Shown here piece by piece: positions 56,529 to 64,000 of a stretch of 64,000 bases of DNA. The notes beneath the pieces were generated by a model. That model was given only the letters and a program-made list of their open reading frames with translations. It ran no database searches and was not told the DNA's origin. Numbering within the stretch: the stretch's first letter is position 1; each line of letters begins with the position of its first letter. This DNA is from Macrobrachium rosenbergii (Eukaryota; Arthropoda; Malacostraca; Decapoda; Palaemonidae): the NCBI RefSeq assembly GCF_040412425.1, contig NC_089743.1:87892471-87956470 (forward strand), written 5' to 3'. The position numbers and the translations under genes were made by a program.

Positions 56529-56806
56529 AGGGGTCCAATGTAGAAAATGGCTGGTAGATATCATATTATAGTAGTACCACTAATTGTGTTAAAATGCACT
56601 AAACAATAAAAAAGTATATCACAATAATTTACCCTGAAAACTTTAGATTCATTAGATTACTGTATAGCTCAATAGTCCAGTAAAGATAAGCGGGTTTACA
56701 TTTAATTAGAAAACTTCACGTTCCTTGTTTTACAGTAGTAGCAAATTTTATAGCAATATAAAAACTACGATTTTTTTTGTCATAAAATGACGTTTTCAAT
56801 TCATAA

Positions 56807-57060
56807 TCCGTAGGAAAGTAGTGCTGTCAGTGCACCTCACACGTTGCGCTGTACATTAAGGCGTTTGCAGCGCCCCTACTACCCGTAGCTGCAACCCCTT
56901 TCATTCCTTTTACTGTACCTCCGTCCTTGTTTCACAGTGCAACTGGAAGGTTTTCCTCCAGTTACACAGTTAAAAATTTAATCTCAATTTCCCTTCCAAC
57001 GCTGAATGACCTCGTAGGTCCCGGGGCTTGGCCTATGGTTATTTTACATTCATTCCATTT
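56807..57060 (-). mobile_element. SINE-like repeat, second copy of the 8371 element
   Basis: Reverse complement of the 8371 family: CTACGAGGTCATTCAGCG, GGAGGAAAACCTTCCAGTTG, GGGGTTGCAGCTA and GAGGTGCACTGACAGCACTA are all in order. It has several small deletions relative to the other copy. Confidence 0.7.
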
Positions 57061-57766
57061 TCAGTTCATGGGGCGCAGAGCTTCGATGAAAGTCAACCTT
57101 GTACTTTAACCATCTGTGGTTTTGTTGTTTCTTGATGATAATAAGATGGATGAAACTGAAGTTAGCTTCTTCTTGTGTGTGTAAAAGTATATTAGATAAT
57201 TAAGCATTTTCTAGGCAATACGCTTTTCTTTGTAAGAATTTCGATTGTATGCACTGTCGTTTTTATTCACCGTACTGCTGACCATTCCATTGTCCATTTT
57301 GCCTGATTTACCACATTTTTTTTTTTTTCACTACGAGAACAAAAGTGTCAGTCGTACCCAGTGACTGTCCAGTTTGTTACAACCAGTCTGCCCAGCGTCT
57401 CAGCTGGTGTCCCATGGTTTTGGTTGAAGGCCGCTTTTCAAAGTTCAACCCTAACTGTTCTGCAATTCTGATTACTGTTCTGTCGATGTCTAATTTTAAC
57501 GGTAATACCCTGGGAATTGTAATGGTTATGCTTTTGGGGCATTAGTGGTTGTAACCTTTGAAACTTGAATAGCAATACCTTGGGAATTTCAATGGTTAGA
57601 TGTAGGGAATTCCACAATTCTGATGTCCGTACTTCTAGTCTGGCGGGTACTCCACAGATTGTTTCTCGTTGTTGTAACGTTCATTTGGCTATTTTAACTG
57701 CCATCTAATGATGTATTTTCAGTAATATATTATCGCAAGAGACAAACCTGTATCCTGCTATGCCAT
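57061..57766. other. Spacer, no recognised gene
   Basis: No feature is supported. A short T-run lies at 57317-57329. Confidence 0.4.
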
Positions 57767-57771
57767 ATATA

Positions 57772-57822
<51 letters not shown>
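57767..57822. repeat. (TA)n microsatellite
   Basis: TA units with one phase slip. Confidence 0.95.
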
Positions 57823-57823
<1 letters not shown>

Positions 57824-58196
57824 TCTGTATATATGTAAATATATGTAAATGTACTCATTTTTAATTATAGATTTATTACTTAATAAACATACATTTATAA
57901 TATCGTTTAATTGTTGTTTAATACACATTTAATAAGTTCTATTTTTTCCCTCGTATGCTTTCTGTCCTATAGAAATCTCTGTGATATAATAATAATAATA
58001 TTTTGTTGAAAATATTGGCAGTTTTCAACGAATTAATCTTATAAGGGATTTTTTCAGTTCTCCTGACAATTCGTTTTTCTGGCTCAGCTACGTTGTTGAG
58101 TAGAATTCCAATATTCATATTTGTCTAGATTGGGATATTTGTCAAAGATTGTTTTATGGAAATATGTTTTGCTTATATCTTGTACATTGCGTAGTC

Positions 58197-58233
58197 TACA
58201 TGTTTCAACCATCTCCGTGGTCGTCGCCAGGAC
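58197..58233 (-). ncRNA. Hammerhead-ribozyme-like core (degenerate)
   Basis: The - strand has CTGGCGA where the hammerhead consensus is CTGATGA. A stem II follows: CGACCA paired with TGGTTG, one G-U pair, loop CGGAGA. Next comes GAAAC. After it, ACAT...ATGT can form a stem III around GTAGACTAC and is followed by A, giving a GTA cleavage triplet. A convincing stem I is not seen, and two core bases are changed, so activity is unlikely. Penelope-like elements are known to carry hammerhead motifs. Confidence 0.35.
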
Positions 58234-58261
58234 GTTGGTGAAGACGAACTAAATGGATAAC

Positions 58262-58407
58262 TGTTGTTTAAGATTAAGCCAGCCTTGTGCTGGCACGGGC
58301 TCTTGCTCCTGGAGCAGCCCGTAAAAATGGATAACGGGTTAGTTGTTGTTGTTTAAGATTAAGCCAGCCTTGTGCTGGCACGGGCTCTTGCTCCTGGAGC
58401 AGCCCGT
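58262..58407 (+). repeat. Two hairpin units, 85-bp period
   Basis: TGTTGTTTAAGATTAAGCCA, GCCTTGTGCTGGCACGGGCT, CTTGCTCCTGGAGCAGCCCG occurs at 58262-58323 and 58347-58407 with no difference. Each unit can form two stems (GCCAGC/GCTGGC and CGGGCT/AGCCCG enclosing CTCCTGGAG). Related units lie at 59821-60023. Confidence 0.9.
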
Positions 58408-58822
58408 AATACGGGTTAGATGGTTAGATCGGCTTTTATATGAGTGGTGGGCGGGGTCAACTTCGGCGCTGAATTATCATAGAGGCCTGCGGGCATTCCT
58501 TCTCGCTCTAAGCTGCATTTCGTGCGTCGATGGTCTGTTTTGCATGCGAGCGCTGCATCGCGGGGCAAGAGCAGGGGAATTTTGATAGGCACTTCCGTTA
58601 TATCATGAATCTTGGTCGATGGTCGCGTTGCGTGGGGCGCGCGTTGTGGGTCTCCTGGTAGCCTTAGGAAGAAGAAAGGTCTCTTGCGTGATGTCCAATG
58701 GTGGTCTTTTTTTTCCCATATGAAAGGCTTCCAAGAGGCGCAGTCGGCGATGGTCTGATGCTTGATCTATAATGTCGATGTTCGGGATAATTCGTTGAAA
58801 ACTGCCATTATTTTCAACAAAA

Positions 58823-59136
58823 CATGCATCAAAGAAGGTCTACTCCCCGCAAATAATAATAATAATAATATCGGTGGGCACTCCCAGGATTTTGCCATCC
58901 TTACCTGTTAAGAAAAATCGTAAAAATAAATACTGTTTCCTTGTTGATAGAAGTTTGCTAATTGTTTTTTTAAACATGTTCATTAGAAAATCCTAACGAA
59001 AAAGTAACACTTGAGTTATGCGTTGCTGTTGATGGATGTTGAACAAATCATAAAGGCAAGATGTTATTTTCCTTTATCCTGAACTGTGTGTGAATCATGC
59101 CTTGTTTATAAAAATTAAAATTCTTCATAAAATTGA

Positions 59137-59141
<5 letters not shown>
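58823..59141. other. Spacer
   Basis: A short (AAT)n run at ~58853-58870; otherwise nothing recognised. Confidence 0.4.

Positions 59142-59189
<48 letters not shown>
59142..59189. repeat. (TA)n microsatellite
   Basis: Perfect TA units bordering the left arm of the fold-back element. Confidence 0.95.
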
Positions 59190-59191
<2 letters not shown>

Positions 59192-59217
59192 CTATTTATC
59201 ACATCACCGTGATTCAT

Positions 59218-59447
59218 ATACAATCAGAAAGCTACAAACGTCCTTTAATATCCAATTCGCTCTACCTCGGAAATAATATATTTGAATATATGTTACCGAA
59301 GGGGAATTTTTTAGTTGATAATAAGTCCACCGTCCCGTGGGGTCGAACCAGCGACGGACGAGGAATCAGGACTACAGTGACGCACTAACGCAGTCGGCCA
59401 CAAGAGAGGTAGAGCGAATTGGATATTAAAGGACGTTTGTAGCTTTC

Positions 59448-59450
<3 letters not shown>
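59218..59450 (-). repeat. tRNA-like fold-back element between (TA)n tracts
   Basis: Arms of about 48 bp (59218-59268 and 59403-59450) are inverse copies: CAGAAAGCTACAAACGTCC, then AATATCCAATTCGCTCTACC. The centre, read on the - strand, is tRNA-like: GTGGCCGACTGCGTTAGTGC (A-box side) and CGCTGGTTCGACCCCACGG with an intact B box. (TA)n lies on both sides (59142-59189, 59450-59503). A complete tRNA cloverleaf is not formed. Confidence 0.65.
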
Positions 59451-59505
<55 letters not shown>

Positions 59506-59589
59506 TAGATAGATACAATATACACACATGTATTATATCTATATCTATGTATCTATCTATCTATATATAAGTAAGTATATATAATATAT

Positions 59590-59626
<37 letters not shown>
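59450..59626. repeat. (TA)n and GATA-rich simple repeats
   Basis: TA units 59450-59503, then GATA/TATC motifs, then TA units 59594-59626. Confidence 0.95.
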
Positions 59627-59628
<2 letters not shown>

Positions 59629-59820
59629 TTGAATTCGATGGTCTTTGGTTGTTGATCAACTTTTATTAGTTTTACAATATACTTTCTAAATCTTCTACGT
59701 TCTTCCAAATGTAGTTGATGGATAAAGAAACGAAGATTGACTCTGTTCCATTTACTGGGAACACAACACCAAAGCTGTTCCCTCACTTGTCGTGGCCTCT
59801 TCAAAGCGTAATACGTGTCC

Positions 59821-60023
59821 TGTTGTTTAAGATTAAACCAACTTTATGCCAGCACGGGCTCTTGCTCCTAGAGCAGCCTGTTATACATGATCTGTTGTTT
59901 AAAATTAAGCTAGCCTTGTGGTGTCATGGGCTCATGCTCCTGGAGTAGCCCATAAAAACACACTTGTCTTTGATTAAGCTGCCTTTATGCCAGCAACGGC
60001 TCTTGCTCATAGAGCAGCCCGTA
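59821..60023 (+). repeat. Three more hairpin units, diverged
   Basis: Units at 59821-59880, 59893-59950 and ~59961-60023 match the 58.3-kb unit (CAGCACGGGCTCTTGCTCC, GAGCAGCC) with several changes each. Some changes are compensated within the stems, others are not. Confidence 0.8.
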
Positions 60024-60349
60024 AAGACACATGATCTCTGCGTCCGGTTGTTTTATTATATTATGCGGACGGAATTGTAGCGTCCATAAACATTGACAAT
60101 ACATTTCAGTACAGTATAATAAATTACGATAAAATATTTTTAACGGATTTTAAGTTGTGTAAAAATATACCTAGAAATGAGTGCTAAATGGAACCATTTC
60201 ACTGGGTGACACAGGTCGAGCCCAGAAACAGCACATTACAATAAGATTTACAACAAAATTTCCTTAGTGAACTGCACTGTAAACAAAAACCACGTGTTTT
60301 GGTTGTTATGGCAACAAACGAATCATTTAAATAGGAGTTCTGGGTTACA
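60024..60349. other. Spacer, no recognised gene
   Basis: No feature is supported. Confidence 0.4.
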
Positions 60350-60386
60350 AGTTAAGTATATCTTAGTTTAACCAGACCACTGAGAT
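60350..60386 (-). mobile_element. SINE tail fragment
   Basis: TTAGTTTAACCAGACCACTG is the reverse-strand 3' tail of the tRNA-derived SINE family. The rest of the element is missing. Confidence 0.7.
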
Positions 60387-60486
60387 TGCGGGGAGAGGAT
60401 GAAGGGTAAGGGACCAGAGATCGAGAGAGACGTGACTCTCTAGACCTTGGTTGTTGCTATGATCCGAGTTACTTATCTTTTCGGTG

Positions 60487-61085
60487 TTAGATGACGTGGG
60501 GCGCCTGCAAGATGGGAGCATCTTTCCGCTTCCAGTTGGCGGTTCAAGGTTAGTCTTTTTTAAAAAAATGCGGTCGGATTCTGCTATAATGAGTTTACAT
60601 TGATTCCCATCCGTACAGACGGTGTTGGTATTCTCCGCCAGTTCTTGCGTCGTCGGTTTGCGATTGTGAATGTCGACGCAGCTTTGGTGATTGGCTCCGT
60701 TATTACGATGGGCTTGTAGACATCTTTTTAACGCTGTAGAAGTGTGTCCAGCGTACGTTTTTTTCGGAGAACTGGCACATCCTCTTTGGGCAAGTATAAC
60801 GGTAAAAACGTTAGTACCGTCTTCTTTGTTCGGGTTTGGGTAATGTTCATTGCGAGGGAAGCGGTCAAATTAGGTTTGCAGTATATGCGAACGTGAATCT
60901 GTTCGAAGGGGACTTTAGGCGTTATCCCCCCTGCTGATTATGCTGGTGATCATCTGTACGGAACAGTATCACCATAGACTAATTATAGCAGAGTCCGTCT
61001 GCATTTCATTACCAAGACCAACCCTGAACCGCCAACTGAAAGCGGAAAGATCGCTCCCATTTTGCAGGCGCCCCAAGTCATCTAA
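60487..61085. mobile_element. Fold-back element, 132-bp inverted arms
   Basis: The left arm (60487-60618) starts TTAGATGACGTGGGGCGCCT and ends CCGTACAG. The right arm (60954-61085) is its reverse complement at roughly 80% identity. A second, overlapping inverted pair lies at 60886-60948 and 61088-61147 (TGCGAACGTGAATCTGTTCG / CGAACGCGTTCAAGTTCGCA). No transposase is present. Confidence 0.75.
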
Positions 61086-61392
61086 TAACATAATTAGCAG
61101 AGGGATAACGACCAAAGCTCCCTTCGAACGCGTTCAAGTTCGCAACTCTATTAAACCAATATGTACCCATACCCCTGAACTGCAAGTCTATTGGTACGTA
61201 CGGTCGACAGGGCTGATAGTTTTTTTTTTCTTTCTTTCTTTTGCCGGGACGGTTCACACACTGATATACTACAGTGAGTTTAGTGACATGAATCATGGCA
61301 CGGTTAATTCTGAAAATGTACGTCAATTTTTGAGATAACATCTGTCAGTTGTATATATTGGAGTCAGAAATGGATGACCACATCAATTGTGG

Positions 61393-61692
61393 AGCCCAGG
61401 GACCCTGGTTATCCAAGGGGACTCGCACACTTCTTCCTTTAGAAGCCTGGATGAGACACGGTGCCCCTTTCCGGCCATTGTGCTTACCACACGTTTCAGA
61501 TGGGGAATTTGTACCTAATAACTTTCTTGTCTGTGTAAATTATTTTGATTATTGCAGGGTCGAAATTGGGTCCCAGTGCCAAAACTAGCATACGACGGGC
61601 TAAATTGAACTTACTCCAGATATACCAAAATGGTTCGAATCCAAGCCTGGAGGGCCCACTGGATCAATTTTATTTTTGAGGGCGGCTGGAGA

Positions 61693-61752
<60 letters not shown>

Positions 61753-62340
61753 GGAGGTTATAATTGTTCATTTTAAATATTTTGATTAATTTTTTTCATA
61801 GTGGAGGGGGGGGGGGGTGGCGGATAGGCGAGCGGGATTTGAATGAAATCTTCCTGATACGTATACTGGATGATAAGTAACCGGTTAATGTACTTTTGTC
61901 AGCCCTTGGCTCCTGAGAGGTGAGAATCTAGTAAGGCAATTTACTTATTTTGGTTGTTTTGTTCAGAAATTTTCTTCATACAGAGTCAGCGTTACTAGGA
62001 TAACATTGAACTAATCCTCTCGGCAATCAAGGTATAAAGGTTAGTTTCGACTTTTTAAATATTCCTCCTGAATTCATGTTCTTGTGCTTAAGATCGAACT
62101 CCACCCTCTACCAACATGATGCCTAGTAACAATAATAACAAAATTTTGCAGTAATAACTCATTCAGAATCATTCAAATACATGCAAAGAAAGTTATTAGA
62201 AAAGGCAAATCAGTTACCCTTAAATGCCCCATTTGAAGTGAGTGGATGGTAATTGACCGAAAAGGAGCACCCTATCTCTTCCAAGCTTCTACAGAAAGGA
62301 CGTGAGTAGGTCCCCTTAGGTAACCAGGGTCGCTGGGCTT
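61393..62340. repeat. Long imperfect inverted repeat
   Basis: The left arm (~61393-61560) contains GCCCAGGGACCCTGGTTATC, AGAAGCCTGGATGAGACACG and TAATAACTTTCTTG. The right arm (~62160-62340), reversed, contains GCCCAGCGACCCTGGTTACC, AGAAGCTTGGAAGAGATAGG and TAATAACTTTCTTTG. A smaller nearby pair (AGGCTACCCTCCGGAGATTC / AGGCTATCCTTCGGGATTCC) lies at ~62350-62385 and 62549-62585. This looks like the TIRs of an old non-autonomous element. Confidence 0.6.
61695..61748. repeat. (CT)n microsatellite
   Basis: 27 perfect CT units inside the inverted repeat's central part. Confidence 0.97.
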
Positions 62341-63000
62341 TCCGGCAAAGCCAGAGATACCTCCGGAATCTCCGGAGGGTAGCCTCTCTTAACCAAATTG
62401 ATACGATTTAATTTTGAAAAAAAAAAAAAAACACAACACAGTTCCTGGAATCCATCCATGGATATGGAGACTTTAAGTTGGGTCAGGGATTGTATGTCTT
62501 CCATGACGTGTTTTTCCAACACTAAATCAAATCAGTTTTGACTACTATAGGCTATCCTTCGGGATTCCGGAGAGAATCTTTGGTCCCTGGAGCTGTAGGG
62601 GGCCCACTGGTGCTTTCCAGAGAAGCCCAAAGGCCTTGTTTTATAAAGTGGGTCTCTATGCAAGCTTAATTCCTGTTAGCTCAAATTCCAGCGCCCCTGG
62701 ATTTCAGATTTTTGCTACCGTGTAAGGCCGGTGTCACACTATGCGGCGTCGCCGCTACGGCGAAACCGTATGCGGAGTCGCACAAGGTGATATCACACAC
62801 AAACCAATGAGAGGTGTCACACTAGTGCGGCGCTGCCGTTTCCGCCGCACTGCGCCGCAGCATGCTGCGGCAGCGCCGGACCGCCGCAACGCCGCATCCG
62901 TCCTGCTGCCATGGGAAAACACACATAGTTCTATGCACGTGGTCACACCAGACGGCTACGCCGCTCCCGGCGCTCCACTGAACCACTTGTTTTTACAAAG

Positions 63001-63664
63001 ATGTTTGACGTTGATTTATTCATTCAATGCATTCATGCAAGGCCATCACTTTGGGAAAAGGGTGATAAAGGATATTGTGATAAGCACCAAACAGAAAGAA
63101 GAAGATCCAGACAAATCATTTTTAATATCCATTCTTCCTGATTACAAGCAACTTAATGATGACGAGAAAATAGATTTCAGACTGCTGACTCTTCAATTCT
63201 TTCAAAGCATCCGACGAAAAAAATCACAGAACTTACAGCCAGGTCAATTACCTCAAGTACCCTATCTTTCATCTCGGCAGTCCGTAATGAATCCCTCTTA
63301 TCATTTTCAAAGGTATCCTGCTTCTATGTCAAGCAGTGATATGCAAGCACCATTACATGTACAGGGACCACTTCATATGCAGGCATCATTTCATCAAATG
63401 CAGGCACCAGTTCACATGCAGGGACCAGCTCACATGCAAGGACCAGCTCATATGCAGGCACCAGCCCATACGCAGGGACCAGCTCACATGCAGGCACCAT
63501 CTCAACTAATGCAGGAACCATCTCTTGTGGAAGCACCATCTCCTGCATAAGGATCCTCTATGCAATCACCAACTCCTGTCCATCATGGCACCATAGATAC
63601 CCAATCCACGTCTTCACAGGACTTTCAAATGATTGACGCAGTGTCTCCTCAATCTCCTTACTAA
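63001..63664 (+). pseudogene. MADF-BESS accessory protein of Harbinger, broken
   Basis: From ATG at 63001, one frame gives MFDVDLFIQCIHARPSLWEK, the start of a MADF domain (DNA-binding, Myb/SANT-like). It ends about ten codons later. From ~63090 a different frame gives EEDPDKSFLISILPDYKQLN, then DEKIDFRLLTLQFFQSI, a good BESS motif (protein interaction). The middle of MADF, about 60 residues or more, is therefore missing. After BESS comes a Met/Gln/Pro/His-rich run of hexapeptides, HMQ(A/G)PA (63340-63530). TAA at 63548 interrupts the frame, which otherwise continues through QDFQMIDAVSPQSPY to TAA at 63662. Confidence 0.75.
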
Positions 63665-63840
63665 ACATCTTGCTTCGATTATGAAATAGTTTTTCAGAAT
63701 TCAAGGAATATTTTATTTTTACATTTGATTCTTCTATTTGGATTTGAATTATTATAATATACTGTAGTTACTGTATTACATTACCATTTTTTCCAGTCTG
63801 AATAAATCATGTAATAATATTTATTTTTTTTTTTACTCAC

Positions 63841-64000
63841 CTTAGTGTAATTGTTAATCTTTCTTCTGGAGATATTGATCTTCGAAACTTTGTATTTTGC
63901 TTCGAGATATGAGGCCTCAGCTCTTCCAGCAGTTCATCAAAAGAAGCTTTAGACATTCGGTAATTCTCGAAAAACCTTTCATCATATTTTCGTATATTCT
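63841..64000 (-). CDS. HARBI1-like nuclease, N-terminal exon (partial)
   Basis: Read on the - strand from the window edge: RKYDERFFENYRMSK, then SFDELLEELRPHI and SPEERLTITLR. This is the conserved helix region ahead of the DDE core in PIF/Harbinger nucleases (ALP1/HARBI1 type). It ends at a consensus donor (CTAAG/GTGAGT) at 63841/63840. The DDE core exon would have to lie to the left on this strand. It is absent between here and the left terminus at 62726, so this copy seems to lack the catalytic part. The upstream start is beyond the window. Confidence 0.8.

Larger units (their letters stand above)
58003..58822 (-). mobile_element. Penelope-like 3' region with ~35-bp inverted ends
   Basis: TTTTGTTGAAAATA, then GGCAGTTTTCAACGAATTA begins at 58003 on the + strand. 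The same sequence, with one change, ends at 58822 in inverse orientation. Within it, the - strand (58800-58620) reads IPNIDIIDQASDHRRLRLLE and AFHMGKKRPPLDITQETFLL. This looks like the closing helix of a Penelope-type GIY-YIG endonuclease (by resemblance only). Downstream on the - strand come two hairpin units and a hammerhead-like core. That is an order expected for a 3' pseudo-LTR of Penelope-like elements. Confidence 0.45.
62726..64000. mobile_element. PIF/Harbinger DNA transposon, internally deleted, runs off window
   Basis: It begins GGCCGGTGTCACACTATGCG directly after TAA (62723-62725), the trinucleotide target preferred by Harbinger elements. The GTGTCACACTA(G)TGCGGCG motif returns at ~62816 as a subterminal repeat. 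Inside are a MADF-BESS accessory gene on the + strand and a HARBI1-like nuclease exon on the - strand. The right end is outside the window. Confidence 0.75.

Noticed and set aside
61630..61645. GGTTCGAATCC as a tRNA B box
   Set aside because: No A box or cloverleaf partner within reach.
1..64000. CRISPR array, phage or bacterial operon
   Set aside because: No spacer-repeat periodicity and no bacterial gene layout; tandem repeats here are contiguous or degenerate satellites.

Overview
The window looks like non-coding-rich nuclear DNA of an arthropod, most likely a decapod crustacean. This is an inference from texture. There are long perfect (TA)n, (CT)n/(GA)n and (AAT)n tracts, many tRNA-related SINEs and fold-back elements, several LINE and Penelope-like remnants, a Ty3/Gypsy element, and MULE and PIF/Harbinger DNA transposons. 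Coding exons are short, sparse and bounded by GT/AG. Nothing bacterial, such as operons or Shine-Dalgarno-led genes, is present. Most long open frames are shadows of microsatellites or broken transposons.

Layout. 1-5.6 kb: a LINE reverse-transcriptase remnant, a worn minisatellite (1.83-2.64 kb), a possible first exon of a secreted antistasin-like peptide (3364-3550), and a (TA)n-centred inverted repeat. 5.6-14.2 kb: AT-rich spacer, SINEs, long microsatellites and two related tRNA-like fold-back elements. 14.25-19.52 kb: a nested insertion, in which a 4988-bp Ty3/Gypsy element with two ~415-bp LTRs sits inside a tRNA-derived SINE that keeps its own perfect 12-bp target-site duplication. All gag-pol frames are broken. 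19.7-35.7 kb: SINEs, a minisatellite, a LINE scrap, a MITE-like fold-back element and much unassigned AT-rich DNA.

The most gene-like signal is a convergent pair of paralogous two-exon gene ends. Copy A is on the + strand (35820-36046 and 37517-37840). Copy B is on the - strand (51150-50900 and 50761-50441). Both encode a short outer stub, one transmembrane helix, a Cys-Lys-rich juxtamembrane stretch and a Ser/Thr-rich cytoplasmic tail with a conserved GYDN(F/L)GLSTSTID block. Both have the same intron phases. I do not recognise the family, and no ectodomain exons were found. Between the copies lie two LINE copies, a Penelope-like RT remnant and a SINE with a clear target-site duplication.

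51.7-62.6 kb is rich in palindromes. It holds a perfect 68-bp hairpin, a MULE transposon with ~100-bp terminal inverted repeats and a decayed transposase, a 27-bp-arm hairpin, a Penelope-like 3' region with a hammerhead-like core and tandem hairpin units, and several larger fold-back structures. The window ends in a PIF/Harbinger element (from 62726). It has a TAA target site, a broken MADF-BESS accessory gene with Met-Gln-rich hexapeptide repeats, and the first part of a HARBI1-like nuclease on the opposite strand running off the edge.

No intact rRNA, functional tRNA or CRISPR was found. All family calls come from reading motifs by eye. No database search was run.
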